Notes: generated from the letters alone by a model not told the origin. Shown: positions 27,899 to 36,450, numbered from the stretch's first letter. The stretch is 64,000 bases of DNA from Mycolicibacterium gilvum (GCF_900454025.1 NZ_UGQM01000001.1:4030001-4094000); one strand, 5' to 3'. A program made the numbers and translations.

Positions 27899-28857
27899 CC
27901 CTGCGGATCGGGGTCCTGGGCGCATCGCGCATCGCCGAGGCCGCGATCGTCGAACCGGCCCGGGAACTCGGTTTCCGGCTGGTTGCCGTCGCAGCCCGTG
28001 ATCCACAGCGCGCCAACATCTTTGCCGACACCTACGGTGTCGAACGCGTGGTGCCGACCTATCAGGACGTCGTGACCGACCCCGAGGTCGACGTGGTGTA
28101 CAACCCGCTCGCCAATTCGCTGCACGCGCCGTGGAATCTGGCGGCGGTGGCGGCGGGCAAACCGGTGCTCTCGGAAAAGCCGTTCGCCCGCAACCGGGCG
28201 GAAGCGGCCCGGGTCGCGTCGGCCGCGGACGCCGCCGGCGTCACCGTGATGGAGGGCTTCCACTATCTGTTCCACCCCGTCACCCAGCGCGCCCTCGCGC
28301 TGGCCGGGGACGGCACCCTCGGTGAGCTCAGGCGGGTCGAGGTCCGGATGGGGATGCCGGAGCCGAAACCGGATGATCCGAGGTGGTCACTGGAACTGGC
28401 CGGCGGGGCGTTGATGGACCTGGGCTGTTACGGCGTGCATGTGCTGCGCCGGTTCGGCGTCCCGTCGATCCTCTCGGCGACCGCCGTGCAGCGGTCCGCC
28501 GGCGTCGACGCGACATTGGACGCCGAGGTCGTCTTTCCGTCGGGCCTGACCGGGTTGACCGCCAATTCGATGGTGCAGGACGACTTCTCGTTCACGCTGC
28601 GCCTGATCGGTTCGCGCGGTGAGGCGTTCGTCCACAATTTCATCAAGCCTCGTGACGACGACCGGCTGACGGTGCAGACCGACGACGGCACCCGCGTCGA
28701 GCGTTTCGGCACGCGCGCGTCCTACACCTACCAACTGGAGTCCTTCGCCCGGCACGTCCTGCACGGCGCTCCACTGCCGCTCGACACCACCGACGCGGTC
28801 GAGAACATGGCGGTGATCGACGAGATCTACCGCGCCGCGGGACTGCCCGTGCGCTGA
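27895..28857 (+). CDS. Gfo/Idh/MocA oxidoreductase
   Basis: A 320-residue enzyme starting at GTG within the iolE-like stop (GTGA). Rossmann motif RIGVLGASRIAEAAIVEPA; catalytic Lys in LSEKPFARN; then GFHYLFHPVTQRAL and GGALMDLGCYGVHVLR. These features resemble the glucose-fructose oxidoreductase or dihydrodiol dehydrogenase branch more than IolG. It may oxidise or reduce a modified sugar or cyclitol, and the substrate is unknown. It is the last gene of the LacI-linked operon. Confidence 0.85.
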   Translation: MTLRIGVLGASRIAEAAIVEPARELGFRLVAVAARDPQRANIFADTYGVERVVPTYQDVVTDPEVDVVYNPLANSLHAPWNLAAVAAGKPVLSEKPFARNRAEAARVASAADAAGVTVMEGFHYLFHPVTQRALALAGDGTLGELRRVEVRMGMPEPKPDDPRWSLELAGGALMDLGCYGVHVLRRFGVPSILSATAVQRSAGVDATLDAEVVFPSGLTGLTANSMVQDDFSFTLRLIGSRGEAFVHNFIKPRDDDRLTVQTDDGTRVERFGTRASYTYQLESFARHVLHGAPLPLDTTDAVENMAVIDEIYRAAGLPVR

Positions 28858-28861
28858 AGCA

Positions 28862-29005
28862 CTACCGGCGCTGGAGGTCCCGCCGCTCGTGCCAGCGCAG
28901 ACGCAGCATCAGCAGGCCCCGGTGGGCGCGCCATCCCGCCGACAGCGGGTCACGCCAGGCCGCCGACTGGGCCCCCGTTCCACGATCACCGTCCATGCCT
29001 GACAT
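28862..29005 (-). CDS. Small basic hypothetical protein
   Basis: A 47-residue frame starting MSGMDGDRGTGAQSAAWRDP and ending in a basic, Arg/Leu-rich stretch (LLMLRLRWHERRDLQRR). It lies 4 bases from the convergent Gfo/Idh stop. I do not recognise it. The amphipathic C-terminal helix and mycobacterial codon use make it possible, but such short frames arise by chance in GC-rich DNA. Confidence 0.35.
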   Translation of the reverse strand: MSGMDGDRGTGAQSAAWRDPLSAGWRAHRGLLMLRLRWHERRDLQRR

Positions 29006-29072
29006 TGTGCCTGTGCGGAACGCGGGCGGCACGTGCTGCGCGGTTCCGACACCATGTCGAGACCGTGAACAG

Positions 29073-29546
29073 TCAGTGCACGTCGTAGCGATTGGCCAAC
29101 GCGAGCAGCGTGGACTCGATACCGTCGGCGTTCTTCTTCTGCATCCCCAGCAGTTCGATGACGATCGGGAGCTTGGCCGTCGAATAGTCGAAAGTCTCTG
29201 TGACCTTCGTCGCACCCGGGCCGACCTCGGCGAGTTCCCAGCGCCAGCGATGGCCGAGCGGGTGCTCCCACTCCACGACGCGGTTCTCCTCCACCTTCGT
29301 GGCCTTCGACGTGATCTTGTACGGCACGCCGTACTGCGTCATCCCGACGGTGAATTTGTCCCCGGGGCTCAGGCGGTGCGGCCCGCTGACGTCGATGTCA
29401 CGCACGGTCCCGGAGCCGTCGATCTCGGGGTGTCGGTGCGGATCAGCGATCAGGTCGAACAGCGTCGCGACAGGCGCGGAGACCTGCACGCTGCGGCTGA
29501 CCGTCTTGGGTCCGGCGTCTTCTGTCTTCAGGGTCGAGATAGTCAT
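29073..29546 (-). CDS. SRPBCC (START-like) family protein
   Basis: A 157-residue polyketide cyclase/dehydrase-like protein. It has SVQVSAPVATLFDLIADPHR at the N-terminus, the central PGDKFTVGMTQYGVPYKI and VVEWEHPLGHRWRWELAEVG, and a C-terminal helix (LLGMQKKNADGIESTLLALA). Such small helix-grip proteins bind lipids or other hydrophobic ligands; no catalytic function can be assigned. The start MTISTLKT was chosen; two codons upstream there is another ATG. It diverges from the Abi-alpha gene across 118 bases. Confidence 0.85.
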   Translation of the reverse strand: MTISTLKTEDAGPKTVSRSVQVSAPVATLFDLIADPHRHPEIDGSGTVRDIDVSGPHRLSPGDKFTVGMTQYGVPYKITSKATKVEENRVVEWEHPLGHRWRWELAEVGPGATKVTETFDYSTAKLPIVIELLGMQKKNADGIESTLLALANRYDVH

Positions 29547-29664
29547 GCGCATCCGATACCCGGCGACCCGCAGGCTCAATCGGACGGCGGACACAGTCGG
29601 CGCGGATGTGAGATTCCGGCGAGGTTTGGTGTCCGGTTCGCCGAATAACCGTTAACTTCTCTCT

Positions 29665-30387
29665 ATGCCGAACCCGTATGACCCGCGCGGGCTGATCAAC
29701 CACGCCATCGGCGCAGCACGCACCGGCCTGGACGTCTACAGCTGGACCGAGAAGCAGGTCGTCGGCGCGTTGCGGCACGGGCTCGAAGCGCTGGACCCGA
29801 AGAACGCCGACGACCTCGGCGACACCGACGACCGCCGGGCGGACGCGAACGCCGACGCCCACACCGACCCCGCCGCGCCACCAGAATCCGACTCGTCGCT
29901 GAACAGCAAGCTCGCGCAGCTGCTCGGCCGTGCGCTGGACCAGAACACCCGGGGCAGTCGTGTCGAGCTCTACCACCATCTGCTCGATCAACTCGTCGCC
30001 GACGAAGCGCGCATCGTGGGCGCGCTGTCGGACGGCTCGTCGTCGCCTCTTGTCAACGTCTACGGGTGGATGCAGACCCGCGGGCCGCGGCGCGCGGTGC
30101 TGGAGAACGCCTCCCTGGTCGGGAGGGTGGCCAACGTGGCTCTGCCCGAGATGGTTTCGCAGTATGTCAGCCATCTGCTGTCGCTCGGACTTGTGGAGAT
30201 CGGGCCGGAGGACCCCGAGCTGTCCGCCGACTACGAGGTGCTGCTCGCGGAGTCCGCGGTGCTCGCGGCCATCAAGAACGCGACGCGCGGCCCGATGCCG
30301 GCACGGATCGAGAAGTACACGTTGTCGCTCTCGCCGCTGGGCGAGTCGCTGTGGCAGGCGGCCGCCGAGGGTTTCGACCGCGGATGA
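29665..30387 (+). CDS. DUF4393 / Abi-alpha family protein
   Basis: A 240-residue protein. The N-terminal 50 residues are followed by an acidic, Ala/Asp-rich linker (residues 55-75). The alpha-helical Abi-alpha-like region follows: ALSDGSSSPLVNVYGWMQ, VLENASLVGRVANVALPEMV, and LLSLGLVEIGPEDPELSADY. No signal or membrane segment. The family name comes from a distant link to abortive-infection proteins; no phage-defence role is shown here. Its stop overlaps the DUF445 gene start by 4 bases (ATGA), so the two products probably work together. Confidence 0.7.
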   Translation: MPNPYDPRGLINHAIGAARTGLDVYSWTEKQVVGALRHGLEALDPKNADDLGDTDDRRADANADAHTDPAAPPESDSSLNSKLAQLLGRALDQNTRGSRVELYHHLLDQLVADEARIVGALSDGSSSPLVNVYGWMQTRGPRRAVLENASLVGRVANVALPEMVSQYVSHLLSLGLVEIGPEDPELSADYEVLLAESAVLAAIKNATRGPMPARIEKYTLSLSPLGESLWQAAAEGFDRG

Positions 30388-31646
30388 CCGTCACCACGGT
30401 CGCGTTGTCGAGTTGGACGGAGATCACCGAGGACTTCAGCCGGTACTGGTGGGTGTACCTGTCGATGCCCTTCGTGGCGGCGTTCGTCGGCTGGAGCACC
30501 AAGATCGTGGCACTCGAAATGCTCTACCGGCCACTCGAATTCAAGGGGATCGGCCCGGTCGGCTGGCAGGGCATCGTCCCGCGCCGGGCCGGCAAGGTCG
30601 GGTCGAAGACCATCGAACTGCTCACCTCGAACCTGCTGAAACCCGAAGAGCTGCTGGACCGCATCGACATCGACGACGCGATGGAGGCGCTGCGGGAACC
30701 TCTGACCCAGGCCGTCGACGAGATATCCCGCGACATCGCCGAGCAGATCCGTCCGGGACTCTGGGACGCCCTGCCCACCGCGGGGCGCCAGGCGGTGCAG
30801 GCCCGTATCGCCGCCCAGGTTCCACCGATCATCGAGAACATGCTGACCGAGGTGAAGTCGGACCTCAGCCGCTACCTCGACGTGCAGTTCCTCGCCGTGA
30901 CGACCTTGGTGCGCAACAAGGACAAGCTCGTCAAACTGATGCGGGGCGTCACCGCCGACGCGATGGCTTTCGTCCGCCGCAGCGGTATCTACTTCGGATT
31001 CGCCATCGGCCTGGTCCAGATGGTGGCCTGGGCACTGTTCAAGAATCCGTGGATCATGCCGGCGTTCGGCTTCGCGGTCGGCTTCATCAGCGACTACATC
31101 GCGCTGAACATGCTGTTCCGCCCCACCCATCCGCGAAAGTTCCTCGGCCTCTTTCCGTTCCAGGGCCTGCTGCACGCCCAGCGTGAGCAGATCACCCGCA
31201 ACTACGCGCACATCCTCGCCGAGGATCTGTTCTCCCCCGAGGTCATGTTCGACGCGCTGATCAAGGGCCCCGGCGCGGACAAGCTCTTCGCGCTGGTCGG
31301 CAGAGAGATCGAGGCCGCCATCGACAAGCAGACCGGCGTCGCCGCGCCGATCGTCGTCCTGGCGATCGGCACCACCCGTTACCGCGCGCTCAAGGACCGG
31401 GTGGTCGATCTGACGCTCGAACGTCTCCCGGACACGCTCTCGGAGGCGCAGAACTACGCGGTACGCGTCATCGACCTGGAGAACACCATCGTCGACAAAA
31501 TGAGCGAGCTGAGCAACGAGGAGTACGAGTCCATCCTGCGGCCGGTGTTCAAAGACGACGAGCCGCTGATGATCGCCGTCGGCGCGGTTCTCGGCGGCGT
31601 CGTCGGCGAGATCCAGGTCCAGTTCATCGAGCTGTTCACCCGGTAG
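30384..31646 (+). CDS. DUF445 membrane protein
   Basis: A 420-residue member of the DUF445 family. The N-terminus has a hydrophobic segment (YWWVYLSMPFVAAFVGWSTK) and the conserved ALEMLYRPLEFKGIGPVGWQ and VPRRAGKVGSK. A second membrane region near residues 205-240 holds FGFAIGLVQMVAWALF and FGFAVGFISDYIALNMLFRP, which repeats the N-terminal motif. Long helical stretches lie between, and a last hydrophobic stretch is near the C-terminus (MIAVGAVLGGVVGEIQ). The function of the family is unknown. It is coupled to the Abi-alpha gene. Confidence 0.85.
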   Translation: MTVTTVALSSWTEITEDFSRYWWVYLSMPFVAAFVGWSTKIVALEMLYRPLEFKGIGPVGWQGIVPRRAGKVGSKTIELLTSNLLKPEELLDRIDIDDAMEALREPLTQAVDEISRDIAEQIRPGLWDALPTAGRQAVQARIAAQVPPIIENMLTEVKSDLSRYLDVQFLAVTTLVRNKDKLVKLMRGVTADAMAFVRRSGIYFGFAIGLVQMVAWALFKNPWIMPAFGFAVGFISDYIALNMLFRPTHPRKFLGLFPFQGLLHAQREQITRNYAHILAEDLFSPEVMFDALIKGPGADKLFALVGREIEAAIDKQTGVAAPIVVLAIGTTRYRALKDRVVDLTLERLPDTLSEAQNYAVRVIDLENTIVDKMSELSNEEYESILRPVFKDDEPLMIAVGAVLGGVVGEIQVQFIELFTR

Positions 31647-31668
31647 GCGCGCTGCAATCTTTCGCGAT

Positions 31669-32493
31669 CTACTGTTTGGCGGCGCGCAATTCGTGCGACA
31701 GCGCCTCGAGTTCGTCCCCGCCGGCCATCTGTTGCGTCAGGTGCTCCAGGGTGATGTCGTCGTAGCTGCAGTCGAGCTTCTGCCTGCCGCGGTTGAGCAG
31801 GACGAAGTGATCGCCCACCAGGTGTGCGTGGTGCGGGTTGTGCGTGATGAACACGACGCCGAAGCCCGCTTCCTTGGCCGCGGTGATGTACTTGAGCACC
31901 ACGCCCGACTGTTTGACGCCCAGCGCGGCCGTCGGTTCGTCGAGGATCAGCACCCGCGCCCCGAAGAACACCGCCCGCGCGATCGCGACGCACTGCTTCT
32001 GGCCACCCGAGAGTGAGCCGATCGGCACGTCGACGTCGGGCAGATCGATGCCCATCTTGGCCAGTTCGGTCAGGGTGGTCGCCCGCATCGCATTGGCGTC
32101 CAACGAGAACGGGAACCTCTTCTTGCGCAGTTCCTGCCCGAGGAAGAAGTTGCGCCACACCGGCATCAGCGGGACGACGGCGAGGTTCTGGTACACCGTC
32201 GCGATGCCCTTGCCCAGCGCATCGGCGGGCGAGGCGAAGCGGGTCGGCTCCCCGTCCACGAGGAGCTCCCCGTCGGTCTGCTGGTGCAGCCCCGCGATGA
32301 TCTTGATCAGCGTGGACTTGCCCGCGCCGTTGTCGCCGAGGATGCCGGTGACCTCACCGGCGTGTACCCGCAGGCTGATGTCCTTGAGCGCGGTGATGTT
32401 GCCGTAGGACTTGCCGATGTTCTTCAGTTCGACCAGAGGCACCTTGCCGCCCGGTTTGGAGTCGCTGCTTGCCTTTTCGACAGAGATGGTCAT
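31669..32493 (-). CDS. Carbohydrate ABC importer, ATPase (single domain)
   Basis: ATP-binding subunit of 274 residues. Walker A is LGDNGAGKSTLIKI, the signature LSGGQKQCVAIARAV, Walker B VLILDEPTAAL and the switch His is in VVFITHNPHHAH. It resembles the FrcA/RbsA type but has only one nucleotide-binding domain instead of the two fused in RbsA. It must dimerise. It is the last gene of a binding protein-permease-ATPase operon that shares its putative operator with iolC, so inositol or a related cyclitol is the likely cargo. Confidence 0.93.
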   Translation of the reverse strand: MTISVEKASSDSKPGGKVPLVELKNIGKSYGNITALKDISLRVHAGEVTGILGDNGAGKSTLIKIIAGLHQQTDGELLVDGEPTRFASPADALGKGIATVYQNLAVVPLMPVWRNFFLGQELRKKRFPFSLDANAMRATTLTELAKMGIDLPDVDVPIGSLSGGQKQCVAIARAVFFGARVLILDEPTAALGVKQSGVVLKYITAAKEAGFGVVFITHNPHHAHLVGDHFVLLNRGRQKLDCSYDDITLEHLTQQMAGGDELEALSHELRAAKQ

Positions 32494-32497
32494 CGAG

Positions 32498-33556
32498 TCA
32501 CTTCCTGGCTGCGTAGGAACGGAAGGCGTTGTTGGCGATCACCGCGAACAGCAGCATGGCGCCCAGGAAGAACTTGAACCAGTCCGGATCCCAGCCCGCG
32601 TACACGATGCCCTGGTTGGTCATACCGAAGATCAACGCACCGATGGCCGCGCCGATCGCCGTTCCGTAACCGCCGGTGAGCAGGCAGCCACCGATGACCG
32701 CGGCGATGATGTAGAAGAACTCGTTGCCGATGCCCTGACCGGACTGGACCGTGTTGAACGCGAACAGCAGGTGCATGCCGACGAACCAGGCGCAGAACCC
32801 GACGAACATGAACAGGCCGATCTTGACCTTGGTGACCGGAACACCCACGGCGCGAGCGCTGTCCGCGTCACCGCCGACCGCGAAGATCCAGTTGCCCACC
32901 TTCGTCTTGAACAACACCCACGTCGCGACCGCGGTGAACACCAACCACCACACGACGGTGATCCGGATGCCGACCCCGAACAGCGTGAACGACGACGCGA
33001 ACACCTTCTGCGCGGAATCCCAGCCCTGCATGTCGCTGACGCTCTGGGTGGCGACCTGTCCGGCCACCAGCTTCGTGACGGCGAGGTTGATACCGGCGAG
33101 CATGAAGAACGTACTCAGCGTGATCAGGAAGCTCGGGATCTTGGTCTTCATGACCAGGAATCCGTTGAAGAACCCGACGGTCAGCGCGAGCACCAGTGCC
33201 AGCAGCGCACCCACCCACAGATTCAGGTGCAGGTTGTAGGCCAGCATCGACGCGGCCAACGAGCTGAATGTCACCGCCACACCGGCCGACAGGTCGAACT
33301 CGCCGCCGATCATCAGCACCGCGACACCGCAGGCCATGATGCCGATCGTCGAGCTCGCGTACAGCACGGTCGCCAGTGAGGAGGCCTCGCGGAACGGCGG
33401 CGCCACGACGAGGAAGAACACGAAAATCCCGATCGCGCCGATACCCGCGCCCATCTCGGGACGGATCAGCAGTCGCTGCAACCGATTTCGTTCCTTGACC
33501 CGTTCGTCGCGCACGACCTTGTGGCCGCCGACGTCCAGTGCTTCCTTGGTACTCAC
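32498..33556 (-). CDS. Carbohydrate ABC importer, permease
   Basis: A 352-residue permease of the RbsC/FrcB type with about ten membrane segments. The family motifs GIMACGVAVLMIGGEFDLSAG and the FIIAAVIGGCLLTGGYGTAIGA region (here EFFYIIAAVIGG) are present. The N-terminal 40 residues are charged and cytoplasmic. The GTG start shares one base with the stop of the binding-protein gene, and the ATPase gene starts 4 bases after its stop. It forms the channel for the sugar or cyclitol importer. Confidence 0.93.
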   Translation of the reverse strand: MSTKEALDVGGHKVVRDERVKERNRLQRLLIRPEMGAGIGAIGIFVFFLVVAPPFREASSLATVLYASSTIGIMACGVAVLMIGGEFDLSAGVAVTFSSLAASMLAYNLHLNLWVGALLALVLALTVGFFNGFLVMKTKIPSFLITLSTFFMLAGINLAVTKLVAGQVATQSVSDMQGWDSAQKVFASSFTLFGVGIRITVVWWLVFTAVATWVLFKTKVGNWIFAVGGDADSARAVGVPVTKVKIGLFMFVGFCAWFVGMHLLFAFNTVQSGQGIGNEFFYIIAAVIGGCLLTGGYGTAIGAAIGALIFGMTNQGIVYAGWDPDWFKFFLGAMLLFAVIANNAFRSYAARK

Positions 33557-34542
33557 TAGCGCGTCCCCGCTTTCGCGTACTCAGCCACCGCATCGATGTT
33601 CGACTGGTCGATGAACGCGGGGCCGGTCAACGTCGGCTGGCCGCCCCCGATGACGTTGCCGTTGCTCAGGTACAGCCACAGCGAGTCGACGGCGAGGTAG
33701 CCCTGCAGGTAGGGCTGCTGGTCCACGGCCCACTGCACGTCGCCGGCCTGGATGGCGGAGACCAGCGCGGCGTTGGTGTCGAACGTGCCTATCTTGGCGG
33801 TACTCCCGGCGTTCTTCGCCGACTGCACGGCGGTCAGCGCGAACGGCGCACCCAGCGCGACGAGGTAGTCGATGCTCGGATCCTGTTGCAGCTTGGCGGT
33901 GATGGTGGACTCGACCGACGGCATGTCCTTGCCGTTGACGTTGAGGACCTCGGTGGCCGGGAACGTCTCCCTCACACCGGCGCACCGCGCTTCGAGGTCG
34001 ACGTGGCCCTGCTCCTGCACGATGCAGACGGCCTTGGTGGCGCCCTCGGCGCGGAGCCTGTCGCCGACGCCCTGGCCGGCGATGCGACCGTCCTGGCCGA
34101 AGTACTCCTTCACGCCCATCGCCTTCCAGGAGTCCATGCCCGCGTTGAACGCGACCACCGGAATGCCCTTGGCCTCAGCAGCCTTCACCGCGGCCTGCAT
34201 CGCGTCGGGCTTGGCGAGCGTGACGGCGATGCCGTCGACGTTGCTGTCGATGGCCGCTTGGACGAGGTTCGCCTGATTCGGTGCCTCGGGGTCGTTCGAG
34301 TAGCGCAGTTCGACGTTGTCCTTCTGGGCGGCCGCCTCGGCGCCCTTGCGGACGAGATCCCAGAACGAGTCGCCGGGTACCTCGTGGGTGATCATCGCGA
34401 TCGTCATCCGCGGAGTGTCGACGGTACCGCCGCCACCGCCTTCACCGGACTCTCGCGGTGCGCCGCCGGTCGATGAGCACGACACCACTCCGAAGGCCAG
34501 AACACCCGCCCCGGCGATCGCCGCGAGCCGCTTGAAGGTCAT
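33556..34542 (-). CDS. Carbohydrate ABC importer, substrate-binding lipoprotein
   Basis: A 328-residue periplasmic-binding-protein-1 fold lipoprotein. Signal peptide KRLAAIAGAGVLAFG with lipobox VVSC (lipidated Cys near residue 19), then a Gly/Glu linker. The ribose-binding-like domain has TIAMITHEVPGDSFWDLVRK, DPEAPNQANLVQAAIDSNVD, VAFNAGMDSW and AALVSAIQAGDVQWAVDQQP. I chose the ATG at 34542 with GGAG upstream; a longer reading lacks the signal. First gene of the importer operon, behind a GntR-type operator at 34648. Confidence 0.93.
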   Translation of the reverse strand: MTFKRLAAIAGAGVLAFGVVSCSSTGGAPRESGEGGGGGTVDTPRMTIAMITHEVPGDSFWDLVRKGAEAAAQKDNVELRYSNDPEAPNQANLVQAAIDSNVDGIAVTLAKPDAMQAAVKAAEAKGIPVVAFNAGMDSWKAMGVKEYFGQDGRIAGQGVGDRLRAEGATKAVCIVQEQGHVDLEARCAGVRETFPATEVLNVNGKDMPSVESTITAKLQQDPSIDYLVALGAPFALTAVQSAKNAGSTAKIGTFDTNAALVSAIQAGDVQWAVDQQPYLQGYLAVDSLWLYLSNGNVIGGGQPTLTGPAFIDQSNIDAVAEYAKAGTR

Positions 34543-34863
34543 TGCTTCTCCTTGTCCTCGAGACTGCCGCGACGCCCTCGCCGGACCTGCGAGACCCGTG
34601 CCGGGCGACACGCCTCACAGCTGATGTAATACGCCTCACACCGGAAAGTCAAGAGTTTGTCCTGACATTAGGACCGCAAGTCATTCAGCTGTCCGTATCG
34701 TCGCTGATCAGCCCCGCGACGCGTCGTGGCCGGCGTTCGTCGAAAACTATTGCTGCACACCGGCACCCGAAACAGCGTATTTCTCGGGCCGCATTGACGG
34801 GGGCACCCCGCGCGCCTACCGTACTCAGACATTCTGGTTTGCGGCGCGAGATTCGGGGTCCCC
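34543..34863. promoter_or_regulatory. Divergent promoter region, importer / barrel gene
   Basis: 321 bases between the binding-protein gene and the hydroxypyruvate-isomerase-like gene. It holds the operator copy at 34648-34667, about 105 bases from the binding-protein start. The right half is AT-richer (34735-34765). No gene is supported. Confidence 0.6.
34648..34667 (-). promoter_or_regulatory. GntR-type operator, copy upstream of the importer
   Basis: On the minus strand TGTCAGGACAAACTCTTGAC. It matches the copy before iolC (36451-36470) at 19 of 20 positions. The core is an imperfect palindrome with arms GTCAGGAC and GTCTTGAC 3 bases apart in the iolC copy. Two such near-identical boxes in front of the importer and iolC indicate one regulon, likely that of the GntR protein at 35.6-36.4 kb. 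Confidence 0.65.
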
Positions 34864-35679
34864 ATGACGTTTCAACTGGCGGTGTGCGCTGAGAAGGTGT
34901 TCCAGGATCTGCCGCTCCTGGACCGGGTCGAACGCATCCACGAGCTCGGGTTCGCGGTCGAGATCTGGAGTTGGCACGACAAGGATCTGGCGGCCCTCGC
35001 GGCCACCGGCGCGACGTTCACCTCGATGACCGGCTATCTGCACGGCGACCTCATCGACCCGCAATCCTGTGACGAGGTGGTCCGTACCGCCGAACTCAGC
35101 GTGACAGCCGCTGAGGCGCTGGGGGTTACGCGGCTGAACCTGCACACGGCCGAACTCGTCGACGGCCGGGCGGCGCGGCCGCGGTACCGCGCCGACGGCC
35201 GGATGTGGGCAACCGCCCTGCGCACACTGGAGCGCATCGGCGAACTCGGCGCCCGGGCCGGGGTGACATTCTGCGTCGAGAACCTCAACACGGTCGTCGA
35301 CCATCCTGGCGTGCCGTTGGCGCGGGCGAAGGACACGCTGGCGCTGGTGGAGGGCGTCGGCCATGCCCACGTGAAGATGATGCTGGACCTCTACCACGCG
35401 CAGATCGGCGAGGGGAACCTCTGCGAGCTCGTACGACGGTGCGGCGACGCCATCGGCGAGATCCAGATCGCCGACGTCCCGGGCCGCTGCGAACCCGGCA
35501 CCGGAGAGATCAACTATCCGGCGATCGCCGCAACGCTGCGCGACATCGGCTACACCGGCACCGTCGGCATGGAGGGTTGGGCCTCACAGCCCGGCACACC
35601 CGGAAGCGAGGCCGCGCTGAGCGCGTTCAGGGCCGCGTTCGAGCCCGACTACCGGTCGACGAGCGTGGTGTCGAAGTAG
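34864..35679 (+). CDS. Hydroxypyruvate isomerase-like TIM-barrel protein
   Basis: A 271-residue sugar-phosphate isomerase/epimerase-type barrel. The Hyi-family blocks are clear: VTFCVENLNTVVDHPG with a catalytic Glu, VKMMLDLYHAQIGEGNL, IQIADVPGRCEPGTGEINYP and GYTGTVGMEGWA with the second Glu. In inositol clusters such barrels (IolI/IolH) isomerise intermediates or side products; exact activity is not clear. The 3' end overlaps the convergent GntR gene by 31 bases. Start ATG at 34864; no strong ribosome site (GGGGTCCCC before it). Confidence 0.85.
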   Translation: MTFQLAVCAEKVFQDLPLLDRVERIHELGFAVEIWSWHDKDLAALAATGATFTSMTGYLHGDLIDPQSCDEVVRTAELSVTAAEALGVTRLNLHTAELVDGRAARPRYRADGRMWATALRTLERIGELGARAGVTFCVENLNTVVDHPGVPLARAKDTLALVEGVGHAHVKMMLDLYHAQIGEGNLCELVRRCGDAIGEIQIADVPGRCEPGTGEINYPAIAATLRDIGYTGTVGMEGWASQPGTPGSEAALSAFRAAFEPDYRSTSVVSK

Positions 35680-36380
35680 TAGCGCGACGCGCGGTAGCAG
35701 TGGTTGCCGAACTCGACGGCGGCACCCGAATCGTCGAATGCCGTGCGCGCCATGGTCAGTAGCGGCGCGTTGGGTTTCTCGTCGAGCAGGTGGGCCTCGG
35801 CGCGCGTCGCGCTGCGGGCGCCGATGCGCTGTCGGGCGAGGCGGATGTGGACACCGCGAGCCCGCAACGCCTGGTAGAGGCCGATGTTGCCGAGCTCCTC
35901 CGCATCCGGAGCGATGTCGGCGGGAAGATGGTTCGTCATCAACGCCAGCGGCTCGCCGTTGGCGCACCGTAGCCGCTGGATGGACGCCACCTCGCGCCCC
36001 TCGGCGAGGTTCAGCTCGCGTGCGACATCCTCGTCCGGGGGTCCGATGTGGTACTTCAACAGCCGGGTGGTCGGCTCCTGACCGGCACGGGCGAGGTCGT
36101 CGAACAAGCTGTTCAGCTCGACCCGGCGATGGACGGGATTCTGCACCACCTGGGTTCCGACGCCGCGTTTCCGAACGAGCAGGCCCTTGTCGACGAGCTC
36201 CTGGATCGCCCGTCGTGTCGTCGGACGTGACAGCGTCAAGCGCTTGGCTAGTGCGAGTTCGTTCTCGAAGCGGTCACCGGGCGCGAGTTCGCCATCCCGG
36301 ATGGCGGCCTCGATCGCCTGGGCGAGCTGATAGTAGAGAGGGACCGGGCTTGACCTGTCGAGCTCCACCGTCAGGGGCAC
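35649..36380 (-). CDS. GntR-family regulator (HutC/UTRA type)
   Basis: A 243-residue repressor: winged helix-turn-helix (PLYYQLAQAIEAAIRDGEL, FENELALAKRLTLSRPTTRR) and a C-terminal UTRA ligand-binding domain (GEPLALMTNHLPADIAPDAE, YYFDTTLV at the end). The start chosen is GTG at 36380, with GGAG 5 bases upstream; a TTG at 36410 would add ten residues but lacks a ribosome site. It diverges from iolC, with the shared operator between them, and thus probably regulates itself, iolC-onwards and the ABC importer. In corynebacteria the inositol regulator IolR is also a GntR protein. Confidence 0.9.
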   Translation of the reverse strand: MPLTVELDRSSPVPLYYQLAQAIEAAIRDGELAPGDRFENELALAKRLTLSRPTTRRAIQELVDKGLLVRKRGVGTQVVQNPVHRRVELNSLFDDLARAGQEPTTRLLKYHIGPPDEDVARELNLAEGREVASIQRLRCANGEPLALMTNHLPADIAPDAEELGNIGLYQALRARGVHIRLARQRIGARSATRAEAHLLDEKPNAPLLTMARTAFDDSGAAVEFGNHCYRASRYYFDTTLVDR

Positions 36381-36450
36381 GTCGGCTCCGTTCTCGTGTC
36401 GGGCCTTCAAAAGTAGCTGAATCCTAACACCGATTGAGATAAAGATAGAA

